This document shows positions 21,932 through 33,732 of a stretch of 64,000 nucleotides of DNA, in pieces. The first letter of the stretch is position 1. Every line of letters begins with the position of its first letter. The notes beneath the pieces were generated by a model. That model was not told the DNA's origin, did no database searches, and saw only the letters and a program-made list of their open reading frames with translations. The DNA lies in NCBI RefSeq assembly GCF_016907435.1, contig NZ_JAFBBZ010000001.1:2790001-2854000 (forward strand). The letters are read 5' to 3'. The stretch comes from Nocardioides salarius (lineage in GTDB: Bacteria > Actinomycetota > Actinomycetes > Propionibacteriales > Nocardioidaceae). Position numbers and translations under genes: made by a program.

Positions 21932-24790
21932 GTGAGCCAGACGCTGAGCAGCACCGACGTCGTCGCCGAGCTTCGCCGCCGGGGCGTGGGCGACGTCGAC
22001 GACTCGACGCTGGCGCGCGCGCTCTACTCCACCGACGCCTCGCTCTACCGGGTGCCGCCCCGCGTCGTCGTACGACCGCGGCACCGCGACGAGCTGCTCG
22101 CCACGCTCGACGCCTCGCGGGCGACCGGGGTGCCGCTGACGATGCGCGGCGCCGGCACCTCGATCGCCGGCAACGCGGTCGGGCCCGGCATCGTCGTCGA
22201 CACCTCGCGCCACCTCGACCGGGTGCTGGCCATCGACGCCGAGGCCGGCACGGCCGTGGTCGAGCCGGGCACCGTGCACGCCACCCTGCAGCGCGCCGCC
22301 CTGGCCCAGGGCCTGCGCTTCGGGCCCGACCCCTCGACGCACCCGCGCTGCACCATCGGCGGGATGATCGGCAACAACGCCTGCGGCTCGCGCGCGCTCG
22401 GCTACGGCCGCACCGCCGACAACGTGGTGGGCCTCGACGTCGCCTTCGGCACCGGCGAGGTGTGGACCGGCGGCGGGCCGTCGGCGGCCGGCGACGCGCT
22501 GGCCGCGATCACCGACGCCTCGCTGGGCCACGTGCGCACCGAGTTCGGCCGCTTCACCCGCCAGGTCAGCGGCTACTCCTACGAGCACCTGCTGCCCGAG
22601 AACGGCCGGCGCCTCGAGCGGTTCCTCGCCGGCTCCGAGGGCACCCTCGGCGTCGTGCTGGGTGCGACCGTGCGGCTGGTGCCCGACGAGCCGGTGCGCC
22701 AGATGCTGGTGCTGGGCTACCCCTCGATGGTCGAGGCCGCCGACGCGGTGCCGGCGATCCTGGCCGCGGCACGCACCCCCGGTGGTCCCGACGCGCACGG
22801 CAGCCCGAGCGGCTCGCCGCTGGTGGCCTGCGAGGGCCTCGACGCCCGCATCGTCGACCTGGTGCGCGGGCGCGGCAGCAGCGTGCCCGACCTGCCGCGC
22901 GGCGGCGGCTGGCTCTTCGTCGAGCTCACCGACCCCGGCCTCGTCGGGCCCGTGCTGGCGGCCGCCGAGCCGCTCGAGCACCGCCTGGTCACCGACGCCC
23001 GCGAGTCCGCCGCCCTCTGGCGCATCCGCGAGGACGGCGCCGGCCTGGCCGCCCGCTCGCTCGAGCGCCAGGCGCTCTCGGGCTGGGAGGACGCGGCGGT
23101 ACCGCCCGAGCGTCTCGGGGCGTGGCTGCGCGACTTCGACGAGCTGCTCGAGGGCCACGAGCTCCAGGGCGTGCCCTACGGCCACTTCGGCGACGGCTGC
23201 GTGCACGTGCGCATCGACTTCGACTTCACCGACCGCGACAGCGACCCCGACGCCGGGCGCCGCCGCTTCCGCGAGTTCCTGACCGCCTGCGCGCACAAGC
23301 TGCGCGAGCACGGCGGCTCGCTCTCGGGCGAGCACGGCGACGGCCGGGCCCGCTCCGAGCTGCTGTCGGTGATGTACGACGAGGAGTCGCTGCGGCTCTT
23401 CGGCGCGGCGAAGGCGGCGTGCGACCCCGACGACCTGCTCAACCCCGGGGTGCTGGTCGACCCCGATCCGTTCGACGCCCACCTGCGCCCGGCCCGCCCG
23501 CGCCACGAGCCGCGCACGGTGCTGCGGCTGCTGCACGACGAGGGCTCGCTGGGCACGGCCGTGCACCGCTGCACCGGCGTCGGCAAGTGCGTGGCCCCGC
23601 ACACCGCGACCAGCGGCGTGATGTGCCCGTCGTGGCAGGCCACGCGCAACGAGAAGGACTCCACCCGCGGGCGTGCCCGGGTGCTGCAGGAGGCCCTCGA
23701 CGGCGAGCTCGTGCAGGGCCTGGGCGACCCGGCCGTGGCCGAGGCGCTCGACCTGTGCCTGGCCTGCAAGGGCTGTGCCTCCGACTGCCCGACCGGGGTC
23801 GACATGGCCAGCTACAAGGCCGAGGCGCTGCACCAGCGCCACGACGGCGAGGGCGCCACCGAGCGCCGTCCGCGCAGCCACCTGACCCTGGGCCGGCTGC
23901 CGATGTGGGCGCGCCTGGCCGCCCCGCTCGCCCCGGTGGTCAACCGCGGCCTGCGGCTGCGGCCGCTGGCGCGCCTGGCCAAGGCCACCGGCGGCATCGA
24001 CCAGCGCCGCTCCATCCCCGACTTCGCCCCGCGCACGCTGCGCCGTGGCGCCACCACCGCCCGGCTGCGCGACACCCGGCCCGACGAGGCCCCCGACGTG
24101 TGGGTCTGGGCCGACTCCTTCACCGACCACTTCCTGCCCGGCTCGGGCCACGCCGCCATCGAGGTGCTCGAGGCCGCCGGGCTGCGGGTGCGCGTCATCG
24201 ACGAGACCGCCTGCTGCGGACTGACCTGGATCACCACCGGCCAGCTCACCAGGGCCCGGGCGATCGCGGCGCGCACCGCGGCGACCCTGGCGGCGTACGT
24301 CGCCACCGGCACGCCGGTCGTGGGCCTCGAGCCGTCGTGCCTGGCCACCCTGCGCAGCGACCTCGTCGAGCTCAGCGACGACCCGCGCGCCCAGCAGGTC
24401 GCCGAGGGCGTGCTCACCTTCGCCGAGCTCGCCACCCGCCTCGACCTGCCGCTGCCCGACCTCGCCGGGGTGCAGGTCGTGGCCCAGCCGCACTGCCACC
24501 AGCACGCCGTGCTCGGCTGGGACGCCGACCAGGCGCTGCTCGAGCGCGCCGGCGCCACCGTCACCCGGGTCGCCGGCTGCTGCGGGCTGGCCGGCAACTT
24601 CGGCATGGAGAAGGGCCACTACGACGTCTCGGTCGCGGTCGCCGAGACGCACCTGCTGCCGGCGGTGCGCTCGCAGCCCGACGCGGTGGTGCTCGCCGAC
24701 GGCATGTCCTGCCGCGTGCAGCTCGACGACCTGGCGGGCGTGCCGACGATGCACCTGGCCGAGCTGTGGGCTTCTAGGCTGGGGCGGTGA
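21932..24790 (+). CDS. FAD/Fe-S D-2-hydroxyacid dehydrogenase, YdiJ-like
   Basis: The 952-residue fusion has an N-terminal FAD-binding PCMH domain (PLTMRGAGTSIAGNAVG near 70; IGGMIGNNACGSRALGYG near 145) and an FAD-oxidase C-terminal domain. A ferredoxin-like region follows, with two Cys clusters (CTGVGKC...MCPSW and CLACKGCASDCP), and then CCG-type cysteine motifs (ETACCGL, AGCCGLAGNFG). This layout is that of YdiJ, the E. coli D-2-hydroxyglutarate dehydrogenase, and of fused glycolate or D-lactate oxidases. The start is GTG at 21932, with GACAAT ending 6 nt upstream. A pairing with the transhydrogenase would recycle D-2-hydroxyglutarate to 2-oxoglutarate. Confidence 0.85.
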   Translation: MSQTLSSTDVVAELRRRGVGDVDDSTLARALYSTDASLYRVPPRVVVRPRHRDELLATLDASRATGVPLTMRGAGTSIAGNAVGPGIVVDTSRHLDRVLAIDAEAGTAVVEPGTVHATLQRAALAQGLRFGPDPSTHPRCTIGGMIGNNACGSRALGYGRTADNVVGLDVAFGTGEVWTGGGPSAAGDALAAITDASLGHVRTEFGRFTRQVSGYSYEHLLPENGRRLERFLAGSEGTLGVVLGATVRLVPDEPVRQMLVLGYPSMVEAADAVPAILAAARTPGGPDAHGSPSGSPLVACEGLDARIVDLVRGRGSSVPDLPRGGGWLFVELTDPGLVGPVLAAAEPLEHRLVTDARESAALWRIREDGAGLAARSLERQALSGWEDAAVPPERLGAWLRDFDELLEGHELQGVPYGHFGDGCVHVRIDFDFTDRDSDPDAGRRRFREFLTACAHKLREHGGSLSGEHGDGRARSELLSVMYDEESLRLFGAAKAACDPDDLLNPGVLVDPDPFDAHLRPARPRHEPRTVLRLLHDEGSLGTAVHRCTGVGKCVAPHTATSGVMCPSWQATRNEKDSTRGRARVLQEALDGELVQGLGDPAVAEALDLCLACKGCASDCPTGVDMASYKAEALHQRHDGEGATERRPRSHLTLGRLPMWARLAAPLAPVVNRGLRLRPLARLAKATGGIDQRRSIPDFAPRTLRRGATTARLRDTRPDEAPDVWVWADSFTDHFLPGSGHAAIEVLEAAGLRVRVIDETACCGLTWITTGQLTRARAIAARTAATLAAYVATGTPVVGLEPSCLATLRSDLVELSDDPRAQQVAEGVLTFAELATRLDLPLPDLAGVQVVAQPHCHQHAVLGWDADQALLERAGATVTRVAGCCGLAGNFGMEKGHYDVSVAVAETHLLPAVRSQPDAVVLADGMSCRVQLDDLAGVPTMHLAELWASRLGR

Positions 24791-24797
24791 TGTGCCC

Positions 24798-24881
24798 GTG
24801 AACCCCCGCCAGCGACGCCTCGTCATCCCCGTGGCCCTCGGCGCGCTGCTGCTGATCGTCGTCATCGCCTCGCTGGTCTGA
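24798..24881 (+). CDS. 27-residue single-helix membrane peptide
   Basis: GTG at 24798 to TGA at 24881 encodes a basic start (MNPRQRRL), one hydrophobic helix of about 18 residues, and almost nothing else. It fits tightly between the dehydrogenase stop (24790) and the ribosome-binding site of the next gene. The positive-inside pattern and lack of overlap support a real gene, but the short length leaves chance possible. Confidence 0.45.
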   Translation: MNPRQRRLVIPVALGALLLIVVIASLV

Positions 24882-24889
24882 GGAGCACC

Positions 24890-26143
24890 ATGAGCGAGCC
24901 CCTGCTCCGCGGCCTGGCCCGGATGCGCAGCCACCTGCTCGACTCGGACGCGCTCGTGCGCGCGGTCGCCTCCGGGCGGCAGAAGAGCGGCACACCGCAG
25001 TGGCGCCGCGTCGAGCTGCGCTACGTCGACCTCAAGGCCGGTCGCCACCTGCAGGTCACGTCGTACGACGAGCAGCAGGCGCACACCGCCAACCACGCCG
25101 TCGGCGAGCCGAGGCAGCCCAGCCCGGCCCGTGACGCCGTCGACGCGCTGCTCGACGAGCCCTTCGGCAACTGGCACGTCGAGACGACCACGCAGAGCCA
25201 CCAGCTGCGGGTGACCAAGAAGGGCGAGGCGCTGGTGCACACCAGCGACCGCTCGGAGGCGCTCGAGGCCAGCCGCGGGCACGACCGCGGCAAGGAGCGG
25301 CTGCTGCCCGAGGACGACCCGCTCTTCCGCGAGCTCGGCCTCACCGACGCCCAGGGCCGGCTCAAGCCGAGCCGCCAGGCGAAGTACCGCCAGGTCGAGG
25401 AGTTCCTGCGCCTGCTCGACACCACGGTCGTCGAGGCCGTCGAGAAGGGCCACCTGCGCCGGCCCACCGAGGCCGAGCCGCTGCGCGTGGTCGACCTGGG
25501 CTGCGGCAACGCCTACCTGACCTTCGCCGCGCACCGCTACCTCTCCCACGTGCGCTCGCTGCCGGTCGCGATCACCGGCGTCGACGTCAAGGAGCAGTCG
25601 CGCGAGCACAACAGCGCCGTGGCCGGCCGGCTCGGCGCCGACGCCAGCTTCGTGGTCGGCACCATCGCCGACGCGCAGGTCGACCCCGCCCCCGAGGTGG
25701 TGCTGGCCCTGCACGCCTGCGACACCGCCACCGACGAGGCGCTGGCCCGCGCCGTGGCCTGGGGTGCGCCGGTCGTGCTCGCGGCGCCCTGCTGCCACCA
25801 CGACGTCGCCGCCCAGCTGCGCCGCGCGCCCACGCCGTCGCCGTACGCCGCGCTGACCCGCCACGGCATCCTGCGCGAGCGCTTCGCCGACACCCTCACC
25901 GACGCGCTGCGCGCCTCGCTGATGCGCCTGGCCGGCTACAAGGTCGACGTGGTGCAGTTCGTGGAGAGCCAGCACACCCCGCGCAACACCCTGCTGCGCG
26001 CCACCCGCACCGGCTCGCCGGTGCGCGGCGGCACGCTGCGCACGGAGTACGACGACCTGGTCGCCACCTGGGGGCTCACGCCCCGGCTGGCGGTGCTCCT
26101 CGGCCAGGACCAGCAGCAGGACCAGCAGGATGCGGGTGCCTGA
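24890..26143 (+). CDS. SAM-dependent methyltransferase, METTL25-like
   Basis: The 417-residue protein has the SAM-binding motif VVDLGCGNAYLTF near residue 203. Downstream motifs LALHACDTATDEALA and APCCHH are characteristic of a methyltransferase group that includes eukaryotic METTL25 and RRNAD1 proteins. The N-terminal 190 residues are a separate region of unknown fold. The substrate is unknown; RNA or protein methylation are the usual suggestions. ATG at 24890 has GGAG 4-5 nt upstream. The 3' end overlaps the next gene by 14 nt. Confidence 0.8.
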   Translation: MSEPLLRGLARMRSHLLDSDALVRAVASGRQKSGTPQWRRVELRYVDLKAGRHLQVTSYDEQQAHTANHAVGEPRQPSPARDAVDALLDEPFGNWHVETTTQSHQLRVTKKGEALVHTSDRSEALEASRGHDRGKERLLPEDDPLFRELGLTDAQGRLKPSRQAKYRQVEEFLRLLDTTVVEAVEKGHLRRPTEAEPLRVVDLGCGNAYLTFAAHRYLSHVRSLPVAITGVDVKEQSREHNSAVAGRLGADASFVVGTIADAQVDPAPEVVLALHACDTATDEALARAVAWGAPVVLAAPCCHHDVAAQLRRAPTPSPYAALTRHGILRERFADTLTDALRASLMRLAGYKVDVVQFVESQHTPRNTLLRATRTGSPVRGGTLRTEYDDLVATWGLTPRLAVLLGQDQQQDQQDAGA

Positions 26144-27152
26144 CCGGCTGCGGGGGCCGCTGGTGGCCCTCGCCCTGGCCGCCCCCTTCGCGGTGGGGCT
26201 GGCCGCGCACGCCGCCGGCGGCGGCGACGCCGAGGTCGTGCTCACCTTCGCCGACCCCGAGGTCCTGGAGTCGAGCGGGCTGGTGGCCGCCGACGGGCTG
26301 CTCCTGACCACCAACGACTCCGGCGACAGCGGCCGGGTCTTCGCGGTCGGGCCCGAGGGCCGCACCGTCGGGGTCACCACGTGGGCCGACGAGCCCACCG
26401 ACGTCGAGGCCCTGGCCCCGGCCGGCCCCGGGCAGGTGTGGGTCGGTGACATCGGCGACAACCCGGGCTCGCGCGGCTCGGTCAGCGTGGCCCGGGTGCC
26501 CGTGGGGCGCGGCGCGATCGACGCGCGCACCGAGGCCGCGGGTGCGACGTACGAGCTGGTCTACCCGGGCGGTGCCCGTGACGCCGAGACGCTGCTGAGC
26601 CACCCGCGCACCGGGCGGCTCTACGTGGCCTCCAAGAGCTTCTTCGGCGGCGCCCTCTACGAGGCGCCGGCCCGGCTCGACCCCGACGCGCCCAACGAGC
26701 TGCGCGAGGTCGGCGGCGTGCTGCCGATCGCCACCGACGGGGCGTTCTGGCCCGACGGACGCCACCTCGTGGTCCGTGGCTACGCCGACGCGGTGGTCTA
26801 CGCGTGGCCCTCGCTGGCCGAGGTCGGCGAGCTCGAGCTGCCCGACCAGCAGCAGGGCGAGGGCATCGCCGTGACCGACGACGGCCGGGTGCTGGTGAGC
26901 ACCGAGGGCCAGTTCACCGACGTGCTCGAGGTGCCGCTGCCCGACGACGTGGCACGGGCGGTGGCGCCCGAGCCCGAGCCCCCGCCGGAGCCGACCGCCG
27001 AGCCGGAGCAGCCGGGGCAGCCGGACGCCGAGCCGGTCGACCGGGCCCAGGACGAGAGCCTGCGCACGGTCCCGCTGGCCTGGCTGCTGGGCGCGCTCAC
27101 CGCCGTGGTGCTGGCCACGCTGCTGCTCGCCCGCGCCGTGCGCCGCCGCTGA
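26130..27152 (+). CDS. Membrane-anchored extracytoplasmic beta-propeller-like protein
   Basis: The 340-residue product has an N-terminal signal helix (residues of about 9-27) and repeating blades such as GLLLTTNDSGDSGRVFAVG, QVWVGDIGDNPGSRG and GEGIAVTDDGRVLVSTEG. A Pro/Glu-rich linker follows, then a C-terminal membrane helix ending in RRR. This arrangement places the propeller outside the cell. No catalytic motif is visible. ATG at 26130 lies inside the methyltransferase gene, so the two are coupled. Confidence 0.7.
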   Translation: MRVPDRLRGPLVALALAAPFAVGLAAHAAGGGDAEVVLTFADPEVLESSGLVAADGLLLTTNDSGDSGRVFAVGPEGRTVGVTTWADEPTDVEALAPAGPGQVWVGDIGDNPGSRGSVSVARVPVGRGAIDARTEAAGATYELVYPGGARDAETLLSHPRTGRLYVASKSFFGGALYEAPARLDPDAPNELREVGGVLPIATDGAFWPDGRHLVVRGYADAVVYAWPSLAEVGELELPDQQQGEGIAVTDDGRVLVSTEGQFTDVLEVPLPDDVARAVAPEPEPPPEPTAEPEQPGQPDAEPVDRAQDESLRTVPLAWLLGALTAVVLATLLLARAVRRR

Positions 27153-27200
27153 CGCGAGCCGTCACACGTGCGGGTGGTACGGCGCGGCCGTCGCGCTGGC

Positions 27201-27206
27201 TACCTT
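27201..27206 (+). promoter_or_regulatory. -10 element of a leaderless start
   Basis: TACCTT ends 7 nt before ATG 27214, with no ribosome-binding site between them. Confidence 0.45.
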
Positions 27207-27213
27207 CTGGCCC

Positions 27214-28218
27214 ATGGTGCGGCTGCGCAGGACCTCTCCCGACCAGCCGGGCTGGGCCCGGCGGCGTGCCGGGCGCGGGTTCGTCTACCTCGACGCGGGC
27301 GGTGAGCGCCTGCCCGACGAGGACACCCAGCGGGTCCGCGACCTCGTCATCCCGCCGGCGTGGAAGGACGTGTGGGTGACCCCGCACGAGAACGGCCACC
27401 TGCAGGCCGTCGGCACCGACGACGCCGGTCGCCGCCAGTACCTCTACCACCCGGCGTGGCGCGAGAAGCGCGACGCGGAGAAGTTCGACCGGATGCTCGA
27501 GTTCGGCAAGGGGCTGACCCGGGCCCGCGAGCTGGTGGTCAAGGACCTGGGCACGGAGGGAATGCCGCTGGAGCGCGCGTGCGCCGCGGCGGTGCGCCTG
27601 CTCGACCTGGGCTACTTCCGCATCGGCAACGACGTCTACGCCGACGAGAACGGCTCCTTCGGGCTGACCACGCTCGAGCGCCGGCACGTGCGGCGCCGCC
27701 AGGACCGGCTGGTCTTCACCTTCACCGGCAAGTCGGGGGTCGACCACCGCATCGAGATCGACGACGCCACCGTCATCGAGGCGCTCGAGGTCATGCGCCG
27801 CCGCCGCGGGGGAGACCTGCGGCTGCTGTCCTACAAGCAGGGCCGGTCGTGGCGCAGCGTGCTGCCCGACCTGGTCAACGAGTACGTGCGCGCCTCGACC
27901 GGGCTCGAGGCCACCGCCAAGGACTTCCGCACCTGGCACGCGACGGTGCTGGCCGCCGCGGCCCTCGCCGAGACCAGCGAGCACGGCGAGTCGGCGGCCT
28001 CGCGCAAGCGGGCGGTGGCCGGGGCGATGAAGGAGGTCTCCGGCTTCCTGGGCAACACCCCCACCCTGGCGCGGTCCTCGTACGTCGACCCGCGGGTCGT
28101 CGAGGCCTACGAGGAGGGCCGCACCATCGCGGGCACCACCCGCCTCCACCACGACACCCCCGACCAGCGGCAGGCCGCGCTCGAGCGCGCGACCCTGCGG
28201 CTGATCCGCGACTCCTGA
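27214..28218 (+). CDS. DNA topoisomerase IB
   Basis: The 334-residue bacterial type IB enzyme relaxes supercoils by transient 3'-phosphotyrosyl cleavage. All active-site residues are visible: R136 (YFRIGN), K173 (FTGKSG), R239 and H242 (DFRTWH) and the nucleophile Y290 (SSYVDPR). The N-terminal third is the clamp-like domain of bacterial TopIB (PPAWKDVWV; QYLYHPAWR). The length is normal for the family. It is followed after 8 bp by the macro-domain gene, which has its own AGGAGG. Confidence 0.95.
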   Translation: MVRLRRTSPDQPGWARRRAGRGFVYLDAGGERLPDEDTQRVRDLVIPPAWKDVWVTPHENGHLQAVGTDDAGRRQYLYHPAWREKRDAEKFDRMLEFGKGLTRARELVVKDLGTEGMPLERACAAAVRLLDLGYFRIGNDVYADENGSFGLTTLERRHVRRRQDRLVFTFTGKSGVDHRIEIDDATVIEALEVMRRRRGGDLRLLSYKQGRSWRSVLPDLVNEYVRASTGLEATAKDFRTWHATVLAAAALAETSEHGESAASRKRAVAGAMKEVSGFLGNTPTLARSSYVDPRVVEAYEEGRTIAGTTRLHHDTPDQRQAALERATLRLIRDS

Positions 28219-28226
28219 GGAGGGGC

Positions 28227-28701
28227 ATGCAGATCACCGTCGTGCGCGACGACATCACCACCCAGGCCGTCGACGCGGTCGTCAACGCCGCCAACCGCCG
28301 GATGCGCGGCGGCGGCGGGGTCGACGGCGCGATCCACGCCGCAGGCGGCCCCGCGGTGCTCGAGGACTGCCGGCGCCGCTTCCCCGACGGCCTGGCCACG
28401 GGCGACGCCGGCTGGACCACCGCCGGCGAGCTGCCGGCACGGTGGGTGGTGCACGTCGTCGGCCCCGACCGCACCGCGGGCGAGACCGACCGCCGGCTGC
28501 TGGTCTCGTGCTACGCCCGGGCCCTGGAGGTGGCCGACGAGCTCGGCGCCCGCAGCCTGGCGCTGCCGCTGGTCGGCGCGGGCGTCTACGGCTGGTCGGC
28601 CTCCGACTCGGTCACCGCCGCGCTCGAGGTGCTGCGCACCTGCGACTCCGGGCTCGAGGAGGCCCGCTTCGTGGCGTTCGGCCAGGCGGCCTACGACGTG
28701 G

Positions 28702-28718
<17 letters not shown>
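28227..28718 (+). CDS. Macro domain protein, O-acetyl-ADP-ribose deacetylase type
   Basis: The 163 residues are made up almost entirely of one macro domain. The ADP-ribose contacts are visible: DAVVNAANRRMRGGGGVDGA (residues 16-35) and LPLVGAGVYGW near 113. Relatives remove acetyl from O-acetyl-ADP-ribose or ADP-ribose from proteins. ATG at 28227 has GAGGAGGGG upstream. It probably shares a transcript with topoisomerase IB. The last 17 nt overlap the convergent formylglycine-generating enzyme gene. Confidence 0.9.
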
Positions 28719-29622
<904 letters not shown>

Positions 29623-29678
29623 GACAGGTCACAATCTACCGGGGCCGCAGTGGCCCGGGCCGTGGCGGAGGAGGACAC

Positions 29679-30038
29679 GTGGGGCAGGCAGAGGACCGCT
29701 GGCCGGGGTGGGTCTACGACGAGGGCGTCGAGCCCGACCCGCGCTTCAGCTTCGCCAACGAGCGCACCTTCCTGGCCTGGATCCGCACCGCGCTGGCGCT
29801 GGTGGCCGCGGGCGTGGCGGTCGACGTGATCGACCTCGACGCCTCCGCCGCGCTGCAGCGCGCGCTGGCGACCGTGCTCGTGGTCGCCGGCCTGGCCTGC
29901 GCGGTGCTGGCGTGGGTGCGCTGGGCGCGCTCGGAGCGGGCGATGCGCCGCGGCGTCCCGCTGCCGTCGGGCGGTGCCGCGGCGGCGCTGGCGGGCGCGG
30001 TCGTGGTGGCCGCCGGCGTGCTGGTCCTCGTGCTGTGA
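29679..30038 (+). CDS. DUF202 (YidH-type) membrane protein
   Basis: The 119 residues carry three membrane helices and the DUF202 start signature FANERTFLAWIRTALAL. Function unknown. GTG at 29679 follows a GGAGGAGGA ribosome-binding site. Its stop overlaps the next gene's GTG (GTGA), and the partner has the same domain. The two probably form a hetero-oligomeric membrane complex. Confidence 0.85.
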   Translation: MGQAEDRWPGWVYDEGVEPDPRFSFANERTFLAWIRTALALVAAGVAVDVIDLDASAALQRALATVLVVAGLACAVLAWVRWARSERAMRRGVPLPSGGAAAALAGAVVVAAGVLVLVL

Positions 30039-30364
30039 GCCCGGTCGCCGGACGGCCGGAGCCGCCGGGGCTGGCCAACGAGCGCACCGCCCTGGCCTGG
30101 CAGCGCACGGCGCTCTCCGTCGTGGTCGCGGCGCTGGTGGTGGCTCGTCTCACCATCGGCCGGGTCGGTCTGGGCGTGGTGCTGCTGGCCGCTGCCGGTG
30201 CCGTGCTGGGCGGGTGGGTGGCGCTCGAGGGGCTGGCGCGCTACCGCGCGCGCCACGGCGAGCCGAGGCCCGGCCCCGGCCGGGGCGGCCGGGCGACGCT
30301 GCTGCTGACCGGCACCGTCGTGCTGGTGGCGCTCACCGAGCTCGCCGCGCTGCTGCTCGGCTGA
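30035..30364 (+). CDS. Second DUF202 membrane protein
   Basis: The 109 residues contain LANERTALAWQRTALSVVV, the same signature as the preceding protein, and three helices. The GTG at 30035 overlaps the upstream stop by 4 nt. It is a divergent paralogue rather than a repeat. Convergent with serC, whose stop is 12 bp away. Confidence 0.85.
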   Translation: MSPVAGRPEPPGLANERTALAWQRTALSVVVAALVVARLTIGRVGLGVVLLAAAGAVLGGWVALEGLARYRARHGEPRPGPGRGGRATLLLTGTVVLVALTELAALLLG

Positions 30365-30376
30365 GCCCGCCCGACC

Positions 30377-31995
<1,619 letters not shown>

Positions 31996-32024
<29 letters not shown>

Positions 32025-32499
32025 GGGCACCTTCGAGCTGGAGCGGGTCGGCTTCGCGCACCCCGACGTGACGCGGTTGGTCACCGAGGTCCAGGCGTTC
32101 TACACCGAGCGCTACGGCGGACCCGACGAGACGCCGCTCGACCCCGCGATGTTCGAGCCGCCCACCGGCAGCTTCTACGTCGGCCGGCTCGACGGCGAGC
32201 CGGTCGCGACCGGGGCGTGGCGGCGCAGCGACGTGGTCACCTTCCCCGGCCTGGTCACGGTCGAGGTCAAGCGCATGTACGTCGCCCCGCGGGCCCAGCG
32301 GCGCGGCCTCGCGCGGCGCATCCTCGCCCACCTCGAGCGCAGCGCCGCCGAGAGTGGAGCCCGGGCCGTGGTGCTCGAGACCGGCACCATGCAGCCGGAG
32401 GCGATCGCGCTCTACACGTCCTCGGGCTACGAGCCGGTGCCGGGCTTCGGGTTCTACAAGGACGCACCGCTCTCGCGGTGCTTCGGCAAGCTGCTCTGA
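31996..32499 (+). CDS. GNAT family N-acetyltransferase
   Basis: The 167 residues show a classical GNAT fold with the acetyl-CoA loop motif VAPRAQRRGLARRIL. LETGTMQPEAIALYTSSGYE is the typical beta5-alpha4 part. Two GTG codons (31996 and 32005) could start it. The first has GAGG 4 nt upstream. The substrate is unknown. It overlaps the zinc-ribbon protein gene and is probably co-transcribed. Confidence 0.85.
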
Positions 32500-32563
32500 C
32501 GCGCCCGGCCGGACCTCACCCGTCGGGGGCGTACCCCGGCGGCGGGCGGGTCGTTGAGGGAGC

Positions 32564-33022
32564 ATGAGCAGCACCACCGACCTCCCCCAGCAGCCCCACC
32601 AGATCGTGGCGGGTGCGCTCGAGCGCCTGTCCGAGGCGTTCGGTGCCCGCGACGTGGAGGCCGCGGTCGACTGCTTCTCGCCCGACGGTGCCGTCTACGG
32701 CGACGACCTCGGGGAGCACGCGCACGGCGCCGAGGAGCTGCGGCCCTTCCTGGCCGAGCTCTTCGAGGAGGCCTTCACGATCACCTGGGAGACCGGGGCG
32801 ACGGGGGAGACGGGCGGGACCTGGTCGCGGCGCCGCGGCGACGTGCTGTGGTTCGTCTCCGAGGCCGAGGCCGTCCTCGACTACCCCGACGGGCTGCGCG
32901 AGCGGGTGCGCTTCCAGCTCTCCGGCATCCTCAGCGCCACCGACGGCCGCTGGCGCTTCGAGCTGTTCAACGGCGCCCAGCCGGTCTCGCCCAGCCGCGA
33001 GCTGCTGGTCAGGGCCGGCTGA
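32564..33022 (+). CDS. SnoaL-like / NTF2-fold protein
   Basis: The 152-residue single-domain protein has the usual NTF2-like start, a helix then FGARDVEAAVDCFSPDGAVYG, and a strand-rich second half ending GRWRFELFNGAQPVS. No catalytic residues can be assigned. Relatives are polyketide cyclases, ketosteroid isomerase-like proteins or ligand-binding proteins. It stands alone, convergent with the methyltransferase gene. Confidence 0.75.
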   Translation: MSSTTDLPQQPHQIVAGALERLSEAFGARDVEAAVDCFSPDGAVYGDDLGEHAHGAEELRPFLAELFEEAFTITWETGATGETGGTWSRRRGDVLWFVSEAEAVLDYPDGLRERVRFQLSGILSATDGRWRFELFNGAQPVSPSRELLVRAG

Positions 33023-33036
33023 TCAGGGCCGGTCGA

Positions 33037-33645
33037 TCAGGGGGCGAGGCTGACGACGGCGTACCGCTCGTCGTCGATGCGCTTGCCCCACAGCTGCGGG
33101 TCGGGCAGCGGGTGCACCGAGCCGGTGCGCCCGACGGCGCCCAGCGCCGCCACGACCTCCTGAGCGGTCAGCCCGCCGCGGGTGCCGTCGCCCTGCGACC
33201 AGTAGCCCTCGACCAGCACCAGGCGCCCCTCGGGGGCGAGCAGCGCCGACCAGCGCCGCAGCGCCTCGACGGGGTCGGGCATGGCCCACAGCACGTGGCG
33301 CGACAGCACCACGTCGTAGTCGCCGGGGGCCAGGGGCGGGTCGTAGGCGTCGGCCTCGGTGACGTTGACGTCGGGCTCGTGGGCGGTCTTGGTCAGCGCC
33401 CGCTCCACCATCTCGGGGGAGAAGTCGATCCCGTCGACGGCGTGGCCGTGCTCGGCGAGCAGCAGCGCCAGCGTGCCGGTGCCGCAGCCGAGGTCGGCGA
33501 CCCGGCTCGCGGGCGGGGGGAGCAGGTCGTGCATCAGCCGCGACCAGGCAGCGCGCACCGCAGGGTCGAGCAGGCCGTGGTCGGCGGCGAGGTCGAAGCC
33601 GGGGGCCTCGGCGTCCCATAGTCGGACAGCATCGCGGCTGGTCAT
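33037..33645 (-). CDS. Class I SAM-dependent methyltransferase
   Basis: The 202 residues have the SAM motif VADLGCGTGTLALLLAEHG at about residue 48, motif II GIDFSPEMVERA, and DVVLSRHVLWAMPDPVEAL. This is the small-molecule methyltransferase pattern (type 11/25). The substrate is unknown. ATG at 33645. The divergent DUF2252 gene starts 88 bp away. Confidence 0.85.
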   Translation of the reverse strand: MTSRDAVRLWDAEAPGFDLAADHGLLDPAVRAAWSRLMHDLLPPPASRVADLGCGTGTLALLLAEHGHAVDGIDFSPEMVERALTKTAHEPDVNVTEADAYDPPLAPGDYDVVLSRHVLWAMPDPVEALRRWSALLAPEGRLVLVEGYWSQGDGTRGGLTAQEVVAALGAVGRTGSVHPLPDPQLWGKRIDDERYAVVSLAP

Positions 33646-33732
33646 GGCCGACGACCCTAGGCCATCGCCACCCCTTCGGGCGAGCGGTGCCGGGGAGTGG
33701 GTCCGGCCGGTGCGGACGGGTAGACAGGGACG

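Noticed and set aside
21905..26530. A 1541-codon open frame antisense to the YdiJ-like and methyltransferase genes
   Set aside because: The sense-strand genes have clear motifs. The antisense product is Gly/Ala/Val/Arg-biased without domains.
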